From contig DIPM01000036.1 in the NCBI GenBank assembly GCA_002427105.1, positions 172,651-231,218 on the forward strand: a stretch of DNA of 58,568 bases, read 5' to 3'. Source of the DNA: Marinilabiliaceae bacterium UBA5488 (GTDB lineage Bacteria > Bacteroidota > Bacteroidia > Bacteroidales > Marinilabiliaceae). The position numbers were made by a program, and so were the translations under genes. The notes beneath the pieces were generated by a model. The model was not told the DNA's origin. It saw only the letters and a list, made by a program, of their open reading frames with translations, and searched no databases. This document shows, piece by piece, positions 34,477 to 42,013 of the stretch (position 1 is the first letter of the stretch; each line of letters begins with the position of its first letter).

Positions 34477-35316
34477 ATGAATTGGGAATTAAGGTATGCA
34501 AACCATCCGGCTGACGCGAAAAGCTATGATACAGCTCGTTTGCGTAAAGAGTTTTTGATTGAAGATCTTTTTATAGCCGATGATGTGAAAATGGTTTATT
34601 CAATGAATGACCGTTTGATTGTTGGAGGTATGTATCCTGTGAAAAAGACTCTGAAGCTTGAGCCTTTTGAGGAGTTAAAGGCTAAGTACTATCTTGAGAG
34701 GCGAGAAATAGGTTTTATTAATGTCGGTAAAGGACTTGCCATTATTAAGGCTGATGACAAGGAGTATAAGCTCGCTTATAAGGAGGCTCTCTATCTGGGT
34801 CAGGGCAACAAGGAGGTAAGCGTTGCTTCCGAAGACCCTTCAAATCCGGCTAAGCTATATATTAACTCAGCTCCGGCTCATAAAAGTTATCCAAACAAGA
34901 AGGTAACAAAGAGTGAGGCTGAGGTAGTGGTTTTAGGCAGTCTTGAAGCATCAAATCATCGTCAGATTAACAAGCTTTTGATTAACAGTGTTGTAGAAAC
35001 CTGTCAGCTTCAAATGGGAATGACTGAGCTAAAACCGGGAAGTGTATGGAATACTATGCCCACTCATGTTCATAACCGCCGCATGGAGGCTTATTTTTAT
35101 TTTGAAGTGCCCGAAAATCAGGTGGTTTGTCACTTTATGGGCGAACCTCAAGAGACACGTCATATATGGATGAAGGGCGATCAGGCTGTTATCTCTCCTG
35201 CATGGAGTATTCACAGTGCCGCGGCTACCTCTAACTACACATTTATCTGGGGTATGGCCGGCGAAAACCTTGATTATGATGATATGGATAAAGCCAAGCC
35301 TACTGAATTAAAGTAG
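34477..35316 (+). CDS. kduI: 5-keto-4-deoxyuronate isomerase
   Basis: This enzyme isomerises 5-keto-4-deoxyuronate (DKI), released by GH105, to 2,5-diketo-3-deoxygluconate (DKII). The 279-residue protein is a cupin. The zinc ligands known from E. coli KduI are visible with an offset of one: His197, His199 and Glu204 in PTHVHNRRMEAYFYF, and His246 in SIHSAAATSNY. Cytoplasmic. It is the second gene of lacI-kduI-kduD and is needed only for unsaturated uronates, so it marks the lyase branch of the pathway. Confidence 0.97.
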   Translation: MNWELRYANHPADAKSYDTARLRKEFLIEDLFIADDVKMVYSMNDRLIVGGMYPVKKTLKLEPFEELKAKYYLERREIGFINVGKGLAIIKADDKEYKLAYKEALYLGQGNKEVSVASEDPSNPAKLYINSAPAHKSYPNKKVTKSEAEVVVLGSLEASNHRQINKLLINSVVETCQLQMGMTELKPGSVWNTMPTHVHNRRMEAYFYFEVPENQVVCHFMGEPQETRHIWMKGDQAVISPAWSIHSAAATSNYTFIWGMAGENLDYDDMDKAKPTELK

Positions 35317-35349
35317 AATAACAGACTAATACTTTAAAAAATAGAAATA

Positions 35350-36147
35350 ATGATAAATCAACTTTTTGACCTGAGCGGCAAGGTAGCCCTTATTACCGGT
35401 GGAACTCACGGTATAGGGATGGCCATTGGTAAAACTTTGGGCAAAGCCGGAGCTAAGATTTGTGTCAACGACCTTTCTCAGGATCGTTTGGATAGTTGCA
35501 AGGCTGAGTATAAGAAAGACGGTGTAGATGTTTACACTCTGGTGTTTGACGTGACCAAAGAAGACGATGTTGATAAGGGTATTACTCAGATAGAGAAAGA
35601 AGTAGGCACAATTGATATCCTCGTAAATAACGCCGGTATTATTAAGCGTATTCCTATTCTGGATATGCCGGTAAGTGACTATAAGCAAGTTATTGACGTT
35701 GACCTGGTGGCTCCTTTTATTGTATCTAAACGAGTTGCCCCGGGCATGATAAAGAAGCGCGCCGGAAAGATTATTAATATGTGCTCTATGATGAGCGTTT
35801 ATGGCCGTAACTCGGTGTCAGCCTATGCCTCGGCAAAGGGTGGTTTGAAGTTGCTTACCGCGAATATGACCTGTGAATGGGCAAAATATAACCTGCAGAT
35901 TAATGGTATAGGGCCCGGATATATAGCTACCTCACAAACTGCCCCAATTCGTGAAGGAGGTCACCCCTTTAACGACCTTGTTATGACCCGCACTCCTGCC
36001 GGTCGCTGGGGCGAGCCGGAGGATGTTGGCAATGCAGCTCTTTTCCTTGCATCAAAAGCAAGTGACTTTGTAAACGGGCATGTCTTATATGTTGACGGCG
36101 GAATTCTTGCAAACTTTGGATATGTAAAGGGCGAGAATGATATTTAG
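35350..36147 (+). CDS. kduD: 2-keto-3-deoxygluconate 5-dehydrogenase (SDR)
   Basis: This reductase converts DKII to 2-keto-3-deoxygluconate with NADH. The 265-residue short-chain dehydrogenase has the cofactor loop ITGGTHGIGMAIG, the NNAG motif, the catalytic SAYASAKGG and the C-terminal MTRTPAGRWGEPEDVGNAALFL. It follows kduI by 33 bases and ends the operon before a terminator. Its product goes to KdgK and Eda in the divergent operon. Confidence 0.95.
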   Translation: MINQLFDLSGKVALITGGTHGIGMAIGKTLGKAGAKICVNDLSQDRLDSCKAEYKKDGVDVYTLVFDVTKEDDVDKGITQIEKEVGTIDILVNNAGIIKRIPILDMPVSDYKQVIDVDLVAPFIVSKRVAPGMIKKRAGKIINMCSMMSVYGRNSVSAYASAKGGLKLLTANMTCEWAKYNLQINGIGPGYIATSQTAPIREGGHPFNDLVMTRTPAGRWGEPEDVGNAALFLASKASDFVNGHVLYVDGGILANFGYVKGENDI

Positions 36148-36150
36148 CAG

Positions 36151-36197
36151 GTCCCGGTTTTTGCGAAGAGGTATATTTCCGGGACTTGGTTTTTTTC
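36151..36197 (+). terminator. Terminator of the lacI-kduI-kduD operon
   Basis: GTCCCGG (36151-36157) pairs with CCGGGAC (36179-36185) over a 21-base loop and is followed by TTGGTTTTTTT. It lies directly after the kduD stop codon. Confidence 0.65.
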
Positions 36198-36261
36198 CCT
36201 ACATTTCAACATTATTTGATTGACATCTGTTTGGTTATTATGCAGGAAAAATGTTGAAAGA

Positions 36262-37179
36262 ATGAGACATAAACATGATGAACACCTTCACCAGCGGCTA
36301 ATAGGTGAACAAGACAAGGTTGGGGTTAAAAGGCGATTGCAGACGGCCTTTGCATTAAACTTTTTCTTTACCATTATTGAGTTTATTGGCGGTGCCATTA
36401 CCAACTCAATGGCAATCCTGTCGGACGCTGTCCACGACCTTGGCGACACGGTCGCCATTGGCAGTGCACTTTGGTTTGAAAAGATTGCCGAAAGGGAGAG
36501 AAACGACCGTTATACCTATGGCTATCGTAGGTTTTCAACTTTGGGAGCGCTTATTACCAGCACCATACTTGTTGTGGGCAGCGTACTTATTCTTTATGAG
36601 TCAATACCTCGTCTTCTTAAGCCCGAAGAGGTCATGGCAAGGGGAATGATGTGGATGGCTGTTCTGGGTATTGTCTTCAATGGTATTGCTGCTGTGCGGC
36701 TTAGAGGAGGAGGGGCATCGCTAAACAACAGGGCTGTTATGCTTCATCTTCTTGAGGATGTGCTGGGCTGGGTTGCGGTCTTGGTGGGTAGTGTAATAAT
36801 CCATTATACTCAGAGGTATTGGATTGACCCCCTTCTTTCAATTGGGGTTGCAGTATTTATTCTTAGCAGTGTCATCATTAATTTGAAAAGCATATTAAGG
36901 GTCTTTTTGCAGACATCCCCGGTTGGCTTCGATAAGGCCGCAATGGAAAAGGAGATCCTCGCCCTGGAAAATGTGCTTGCTTTGCACGACACTCATGTAT
37001 GGAGTCTGGACGGTAATTTTAATATACTTAGTATTCATTTGGTTGTGCCCGAGAATCTTTCTCCTGCCGGACAAAGCGAAGTAAGAGCCAAAGCAGATAA
37101 GATAATTAAGAGCTACGAAATAGACCATCCTACCATTGCCCTTGAGTTTGATGGTGATGATTGTGTGCAGTGTGGCTGA
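36262..37179 (+). CDS. Cation diffusion facilitator (CDF) metal exporter
   Basis: This inner-membrane exporter of Zn2+ or a similar divalent cation has 305 residues with six hydrophobic segments. The metal-site motifs are present: ILSDAVHDLGDTVAIG in TM2 (HxxxD type) and MLHLLEDVLGWVAVL in TM5. A cytoplasmic C-terminal domain has LHDTHVWSLDG. The N-terminus is histidine-rich (RHKHDEHLHQR), a possible metal-sensing tail. ATG 36262 is chosen; the longer in-frame start is a TTG at 36220. No link to pectin use is apparent. Confidence 0.88.
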   Translation: MRHKHDEHLHQRLIGEQDKVGVKRRLQTAFALNFFFTIIEFIGGAITNSMAILSDAVHDLGDTVAIGSALWFEKIAERERNDRYTYGYRRFSTLGALITSTILVVGSVLILYESIPRLLKPEEVMARGMMWMAVLGIVFNGIAAVRLRGGGASLNNRAVMLHLLEDVLGWVAVLVGSVIIHYTQRYWIDPLLSIGVAVFILSSVIINLKSILRVFLQTSPVGFDKAAMEKEILALENVLALHDTHVWSLDGNFNILSIHLVVPENLSPAGQSEVRAKADKIIKSYEIDHPTIALEFDGDDCVQCG

Positions 37180-37315
37180 TAAACAATTCCGCTTATAAGT
37201 CATTTGTTAGAGGCTGAAATGTCGGGTCCCGGATGAGTTCGCATAGCATGCAATAGTCGCCCCTGAGGGCTTAAAGGAATGGAGGAATAGCATAAAGTTA
37301 GCTGTAAACAAATAA

Positions 37316-37347
37316 AAAGACCGTTTTTTTCAAAACGGTCTTTTATT
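37316..37347. terminator. Bidirectional terminator between CDF and RRM genes
   Basis: AAAGACCGTTTT (37316-37327) pairs with AAAACGGTCTTT (37332-37343), with flanking A- and T-rich sequence on both sides. It sits between two convergent genes. Confidence 0.8.
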
Positions 37348-37397
37348 TGGGATCAAAAAGAAAAATCTAAGCTCTTTTCGTCAGCAGGAGAGTATTA

Positions 37398-37763
37398 TTA
37401 ATATTCTCTTCTGTTGCCCCCACCACGGTTAAAACCTCCGCTGCTTCTTCTGTCGCCGCCGCCGCCATAACCGCCGCCGCCACCATTTCTATTACCTGAA
37501 GGACGACGTCTGTCACCTTCTTTACGCTCTTCTGATTTGTTAACAACGATTGCGCGTCCGTCAACTTCAGAGTTGTTCAATTCATCAATGGCCTTTTGGG
37601 CTGCTGCGTCATCGGGCATTTCAACGAAGCCGAAACCACGGCTTCTGCCTGAAAACTTGTCAGTAATAATCCGTGCGGATGCTACTTCACCATAAGCTTC
37701 AAATAGCTCTTTTAATTCAGCTTCTTCCAGTCGAAAGGGTAAGCTGCCAACGAAAATGTTCAT
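37398..37763 (-). CDS. RRM-type RNA-binding protein with RGG tail
   Basis: This small (121-residue) RNA-binding protein has one RNA recognition motif at residues 1-80, with RNP2 (NIFVGSLP) and RNP1 (SRGFGFVEM) present. A basic, glycine-rich tail (GGGGGYGGGGDRRSSGGFNRGGG) completes it. Such proteins are abundant in Bacteroidota and are linked to cold response or RNA turnover, but the function here is not shown. Confidence 0.92.
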   Translation of the reverse strand: MNIFVGSLPFRLEEAELKELFEAYGEVASARIITDKFSGRSRGFGFVEMPDDAAAQKAIDELNNSEVDGRAIVVNKSEERKEGDRRRPSGNRNGGGGGYGGGGDRRSSGGFNRGGGNRREY

Positions 37764-37895
37764 TCTAAGGTATTTAAAATATTAATAAGCAAGATAAAGA
37801 TAGGCTTTTTTTGATAATAAGGCAGTACTCCATCTTTTTTTTCTTATTTTTTTTCAATTTTATTCATAAAGCCCCGCCTGAGACGGTCTCCGCGT

Positions 37896-38273
37896 TTAAA
37901 ATGGCAGGTCGTCCTGAGGGTCTGCCGGCGGAATGTCAGCCTCGATAAATGGAGGAGGGCTTTGTTGCTCAGCTTTATTGGCGTTGGCTGCTGACTCTAC
38001 ACGCCAGGCTTCCAGATTAGTAAAATAGCTGACTTTCCCGTCTTTCTCCCACTTTCTTCCGCGTAAGTTGAATGAGACCTTTAATTTATCACCCAATTTG
38101 AATGGTTCTATTAAAGCACATTTATCCTGGGTAAGTTGGAATTTAACAAAGTCATTCCAATCGGCATTTCGCTCGTTAAATACCTCTATCACAAATTCTC
38201 TTTTCTTAAAGGAGGCGCTAATGTCTATTACATCTTCCTTTACTATCAAACTACCTTCGATTTCGAAATTCAT
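37896..38273 (-). CDS. DUF3127 family protein
   Basis: This 125-residue protein has the SSB-like beta-barrel style of DUF3127 (EVFNERNADWNDFVKFQLTQDKCALIE and LKVSFNLRGRKWEKDG), with an acidic, proline-rich tail ending in DLPF that resembles the C-terminal tip of single-stranded-DNA-binding proteins. A role in DNA metabolism is therefore possible but is inference. It is transcribed behind the cyclophilin gene with a 42-base gap. Confidence 0.8.
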   Translation of the reverse strand: MNFEIEGSLIVKEDVIDISASFKKREFVIEVFNERNADWNDFVKFQLTQDKCALIEPFKLGDKLKVSFNLRGRKWEKDGKVSYFTNLEAWRVESAANANKAEQQSPPPFIEADIPPADPQDDLPF

Positions 38274-38315
38274 CAGTAATATCGTTTAATCAATTGCTAA
38301 TCTTGAGAATATTAT

Positions 38316-38777
38316 TTATTCTGTATCAACGATAAGGATCTTTTCGATTTTATCGCCGGCACGTATCGCGTCAATTACTTCGAGGCCTTCATAAACTTTT
38401 CCAAAACAGGTGTGGTTGCGATCCAGGTGAGCTGTGTTGGTGCGGCTATGGCATATAAAAAACTGAGAACCGCCTGTGTTGCGGCCCGCGTGTGCCATGC
38501 TCATTACTCCCCTGTCGTGATACTGTAAATCACCATCCAACTCGCAAGGAATTTGATAACCCGGACCTCCTGTACCAACGCGTGGATTACCTGGTTCTTT
38601 TGAGAAAGGACATCCGCCCTGAATAACAAAATCAGGAATCACTCTGTGGAAGGCCAGTCCATCATAAAAACCGTCTTCTGATAATTTGATAAAATTATCC
38701 ACTGTACCGGGTGCGTCATCATGATAAAACTTCACTTTCATAACGCCTTTTGAGGTATAAATCTCTGCACTTTTCAT
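38316..38777 (-). CDS. Cyclophilin-type peptidyl-prolyl isomerase
   Basis: This 153-residue cytoplasmic cyclophilin has the catalytic FHRVIPDFVIQGGCP (Arg and Phe of the active site), SMAHAGRNTGGSQFFI and LDRNHTCFGKV. It has no signal peptide. A promoter is visible upstream (38806-38835), and DUF3127 follows in the same direction. Confidence 0.95.
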   Translation of the reverse strand: MKSAEIYTSKGVMKVKFYHDDAPGTVDNFIKLSEDGFYDGLAFHRVIPDFVIQGGCPFSKEPGNPRVGTGGPGYQIPCELDGDLQYHDRGVMSMAHAGRNTGGSQFFICHSRTNTAHLDRNHTCFGKVYEGLEVIDAIRAGDKIEKILIVDTE

Positions 38778-38805
38778 TCGTAAATATTTAAAAAAATAAA
38801 GACTT

Positions 38806-38835
38806 TAAAAGTAGGGATAATATACGGGAGGTCAA
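38806..38835 (-). promoter_or_regulatory. Promoter of the cyclophilin-DUF3127 unit
   Basis: On the minus strand TTG (38833-38835) is followed after 19 bases by TACTTTTA (38806-38813), similar to TAnnTTTG. The leader to the ATG at 38777 would be about 25 bases. Confidence 0.45.
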
Positions 38836-38893
38836 TAATGTTTTTCACAAATTCTTTTCTTTGTAGGGAGGCTTTACAAATGCATATTATTCC

Positions 38894-38901
38894 TACATTT
38901 G
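38894..38901 (+). promoter_or_regulatory. -7 box upstream of the pRiA4b ORF-3-like gene
   Basis: TACATTTG is an exact match to the phylum -7 consensus TAnnTTTG. The -33 element is weak (TTTA 18 bases upstream). The start codon is 80 bases downstream. Confidence 0.4.
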
Positions 38902-38981
38902 TAATCTAAGGCTTTGCTCTTTTTGTTTGTCGTTTCAATTGTTGGATAATCAATGATTTATATTTTCTAATTCGCGGATAT

Positions 38982-39566
38982 ATGATAAAAGTGCCTGACG
39001 TATATCAAATCAAAGTTGAACTTAAAGGTATTAGTCCTTCTATTTGGCGACGATTGCTGTTGCCGGATGATTTGTTCCTTCACGATTTGCATAAAATTAT
39101 TCAGACAGCGATGGGCTGGGAAAATATGCATCTGCATGAGTTTGTCAAAAATGGCCGGACTTTCGGCCCCGGCGATGATGAGAATGAGTCATCGAAAAAT
39201 TTTATTGACTATACCTCAGTCAGGCTTAAAGATATTCTTAAGTCAACGGGCGAGTCTTTTCAGTATATTTATGATTTTGGCGACTATTGGGTTCATGATA
39301 TTATTTTGGAAGATATACTTTCTCCCGATAATTCCGGGTATTATCCTGTATGCATCGATGGAGAGCGCAATTGTCCACCTGAAGATTGCGGGGGAGCTCC
39401 AGGATACAAGGAATTGCTTAAGGTCATTAATCTGCCCGGACATCCCGACAGGGAGGCTTTATTAGACTGGTTGGATGCTGATTGGGAAGCCGAAGAGTTT
39501 GATATTGAATATACCAACGGGCTTTTGCTTGAAGATGATTTTGGATGTCTTCCTTTGATAGATTAG
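38982..39566 (+). CDS. Plasmid pRiA4b ORF-3 family protein
   Basis: This 194-residue protein opens with the family pattern YQIKVELKGISPSIWRRLLLP and continues with LHDLHKIIQTAMGWENMHLHEF, FQYIYDFGDYWVHDIIL and a cysteine-bearing stretch CIDGERNCPPEDCGGAPGYKE. The conserved pattern YDFGDxWxH is clear. The molecular function of this family is not established. It stands alone, with its own promoter box and a strong terminator. Confidence 0.88.
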   Translation: MIKVPDVYQIKVELKGISPSIWRRLLLPDDLFLHDLHKIIQTAMGWENMHLHEFVKNGRTFGPGDDENESSKNFIDYTSVRLKDILKSTGESFQYIYDFGDYWVHDIILEDILSPDNSGYYPVCIDGERNCPPEDCGGAPGYKELLKVINLPGHPDREALLDWLDADWEAEEFDIEYTNGLLLEDDFGCLPLID

Positions 39567-39572
39567 AAAAAA

Positions 39573-39617
39573 AGGCTGCCTGAATATAATAAAATATTCA
39601 GGCAGCCTCTTTTTTTG
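39573..39617. terminator. Bidirectional terminator between pRiA4b-like and FKBP genes
   Basis: AGGCTGCCTGAATAT (39573-39587) and ATATTCAGGCAGCCT (39594-39608) form a perfect 15-bp stem, with A-rich sequence before it and CTTTTTTT after it. Confidence 0.92.
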
Positions 39618-39632
39618 GCATAGCCTCTTAGG

Positions 39633-40442
39633 CTATTCAATATCTATCAATTCTATTTCAAAAATCAATGCTGAATTAGGGGCTACTGCTTCACCTGCAC
39701 CTCTTTCACCATAAGCAAGTGCTGAGGGGATAAAGAACTTCCATTTTGAGCCTACAGGCATTAGTTGTACTCCTTCAGTCCAGCCGGGAATTACCTGATT
39801 TAAACCAAAAGTGGCAGGTTCTCCGCGTTCAACAGAGCTGTCGAATACTGTTCCATCAATAAGAGTTCCATGGTAATGGCATTTTACACGATCTGCGGCA
39901 GTGGGGCGTGGACCATTACCTTCAGTAATTACCTCATACTGTAATCCGCTTTCTAAAACGGTAACTTCCGGACGCTTTGCATTTTCGGCAAGGAAGGCTT
40001 CACCTTTAGCAATATTATCGGCAAACTGAGCCTTTTGTTCTTCTGCTTTTCTGGCTTGTTCTCTTTCGAATGAGGTTCTAAGAGCCAGGTCGGCACTTAT
40101 CTCATCAAAGTAGGATTTGCCAAAGGCAAGCTCATTAATAAACCCAGCACGGAACATGTCAGGGTTAAAATCTCCAAACTGATTTTTTCTAAATTCCAGG
40201 TATTGCTCGCTAAGGGCGGCATCCGAAAACAGCCTGGCAGCAGCTTTGTTATCTAAAGAATCAAAGGCTGTCTGACTCAGCATTTGTTTGAATTGTTGAG
40301 CCTCAAGATATCCCATGGCATAGCTTAAGCTGTCAACCGAGTTTTTCATTTCAACTTCTCCTGAACCCCGAACTCCGGTGTTGCATCCCGAAACCATAAC
40401 AACAAGCATTAAGGCAAATAATACGCACGATTTTCTTTTCAT
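39633..40442 (-). CDS. FKBP-type peptidyl-prolyl isomerase lipoprotein
   Basis: This periplasmic or surface folding factor of 269 residues has a lipoprotein signal (VVMVSGCNTG, Cys20), an N-terminal dimerisation-like domain (about 30-150) as in FkpA/Mip, and a C-terminal FKBP domain. The latter is typical: LESGLQYEVITEGNGPRP, VKCHYHGTLIDGTVFDSS, FGLNQVIPGWTEGVQLMPVGSKW and IPSALAYGERGAG. It is a single gene that converges on the pRiA4b-like gene. Confidence 0.94.
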   Translation of the reverse strand: MKRKSCVLFALMLVVMVSGCNTGVRGSGEVEMKNSVDSLSYAMGYLEAQQFKQMLSQTAFDSLDNKAAARLFSDAALSEQYLEFRKNQFGDFNPDMFRAGFINELAFGKSYFDEISADLALRTSFEREQARKAEEQKAQFADNIAKGEAFLAENAKRPEVTVLESGLQYEVITEGNGPRPTAADRVKCHYHGTLIDGTVFDSSVERGEPATFGLNQVIPGWTEGVQLMPVGSKWKFFIPSALAYGERGAGEAVAPNSALIFEIELIDIE

Positions 40443-40551
40443 AAGTGAATTAATTTAATTATTCAAGTATTGTTCCTTAAAATAAAAACGCCGAAAGTTA
40501 GCTCTAAAATTTTCACGGAAAAAATTTAGCTCTTTCTATTTTTTTGAAATT

Positions 40552-41244
40552 CTACTGCTTTGTGGCTCTAATCATTTGCCTCTTGCCGGGGGGACCCGGT
40601 ATTCGCTCAACCTTAAAGCCTGCTGCCTCCAGCGTGCGTCGCACTGTGCCTTTGGCCGAATAGCTTGTGAGCAGTCCGCCCTTTGCAGTCATTGATGCAA
40701 TATTGCCAAAGAGTTGAGCACTCCATAATTCGGGCTGCTTGTCGGGTCCGAAAGCATCAAAATAGATAAGGTCAAATTTAAGTTCAGAGCAAAAATCTCT
40801 AAAATCGCAAAGATGTTTCCTTAAATAAAAACCCTCATGAATTTTTACTTCCCTGTTCCACTCTGAATCGTGTAAGTGGTTAAATAGCAGCCTTAGTCCT
40901 TCATCTCCCAGCAATTCCGGGTAATTTAGTTGGCGTGTAAGCTCATTGCCAAGGGGAAACTTCTCAAGGCTGTGGTAGTGTATGTTAGATGCGGGCTTAT
41001 GCATCAAGGTAAGTAAAGCGTTGAGTCCGGTACCGAATCCTATTTCCAGGATATTCAGGCTCTCAGAGGGAGGGAGCTTTGCAAGTCCTTCCTTGATAAA
41101 TAAATGCATAGACTCCTGAATAGCACCGTGATATGAGTGATAGTGCTCATCCAGTGAGGCTAAGTATAAAGTTGTACTGCCATCCTCAGAGATCCGTAAC
41201 TCAGGCTTATTAGTGTCTGAGGCGGAATTTGCTTCTTTTATCAC
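40552..41244 (-). CDS. mnmD: MnmD-type tRNA (5-aminomethyl-2-thiouridine) methyltransferase
   Basis: This SAM-dependent methyltransferase is predicted to complete mnm5s2U at the tRNA wobble position; the family is the stand-alone form of the MnmC methyltransferase domain. It is 230 residues, with the SAM loop NILEIGFGTGLNALL, DLIYFDAFGPDKQPELW, LLTSYSAKGTVRRTL and the closing RIPGPPGKRQM. The start is GTG at 41244, the only good candidate that keeps the N-terminal strand. It lies 6 bases behind the membrane protein gene, so the two are probably co-transcribed. Confidence 0.9.
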   Translation of the reverse strand: MIKEANSASDTNKPELRISEDGSTTLYLASLDEHYHSYHGAIQESMHLFIKEGLAKLPPSESLNILEIGFGTGLNALLTLMHKPASNIHYHSLEKFPLGNELTRQLNYPELLGDEGLRLLFNHLHDSEWNREVKIHEGFYLRKHLCDFRDFCSELKFDLIYFDAFGPDKQPELWSAQLFGNIASMTAKGGLLTSYSAKGTVRRTLEAAGFKVERIPGPPGKRQMIRATKQ

Positions 41245-41250
41245 GTCTAA

Positions 41251-41853
41251 TCACTTATCTTTTAATTTCTTATAAAGCTTGTTGATCCGTGGTTGGATAA
41301 ACCATATCCCGATTGGGAAAAGTAGCAAGAGGATGAATTCGCTGATGAAATCATCGAATTTGGCAAGCTCCTTATTTTCGGCCGACTTAATCACTTTTGA
41401 AGTGAAATAGAAACAATAGAATTTTCCTACCATAAAAAGCAATTCCAAAGGAATTAGAAAGAGCAGGGCTCCGGTAAGCATATTTGCAATGGATAATCTT
41501 CCCATCCCTAACATGGAAGTGCCCGAGATCCAGAATATCAGGAATAACAAGCTTACCAGCACCGGTATCCACACAAAAAAGCGAAACACTCTATTTGAAA
41601 ACAGATTATTGAAGCCCGCCATTTTGTAGTAAGTATTACCAACAGACCACATCCAAAGGTAGATAGCTACTTCGCATATTACAAGGGCAATACCGGGGGC
41701 GAAGAAAAAGTGGGCTCCGTTAAGGAAGTAGGCCGGCATAAAAAACGAAGGCACTATGATAGCCAGCGGAAGTATAAAAATTAGGAAGAATAGCGCCCAA
41801 TTACTTGCGCTCAGGAACCATTTAGCGATTTTGTATTTTATCTCTTCTGCCAT
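41251..41853 (-). CDS. Unknown membrane protein
   Basis: I do not recognise this 200-residue protein. It has five or six hydrophobic segments (about residues 17-45, 50-72, 88-112, 120-150 and 165-185) and a basic C-terminal tail ending INKLYKKLKDK. There are no catalytic motifs, and it is phenylalanine- and leucine-rich. It is transcribed just ahead of mnmD. It has no clear relation to the T9SS-type genes upstream. Confidence 0.7.
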   Translation of the reverse strand: MAEEIKYKIAKWFLSASNWALFFLIFILPLAIIVPSFFMPAYFLNGAHFFFAPGIALVICEVAIYLWMWSVGNTYYKMAGFNNLFSNRVFRFFVWIPVLVSLLFLIFWISGTSMLGMGRLSIANMLTGALLFLIPLELLFMVGKFYCFYFTSKVIKSAENKELAKFDDFISEFILLLLFPIGIWFIQPRINKLYKKLKDK

Positions 41854-42013
41854 TTTTCTTAAGTCAGATATTTTTACATAGGTATTTTGGGCGCGTTAAT
41901 AACATTCTATAACGTGAAAATCGTGATACGGTTACAATATTACAGTGATTTTGCAGCAAATGCTTGCTTCGGAATTAATTGAAGCATTTTGCGATTGAGC
42001 CCCAAAACGATAC

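Noticed and set aside
37205..37310. Possible small RNA between the CDF gene and the terminator
   Set aside because: No promoter box or conserved structure could be identified, and the terminator is explained by the two convergent genes.
38982..39566. pRiA4b ORF-3 family name taken as a sign of plasmid origin
   Set aside because: The name is historical. The family is common on chromosomes, and the surrounding genes are chromosomal housekeeping genes.
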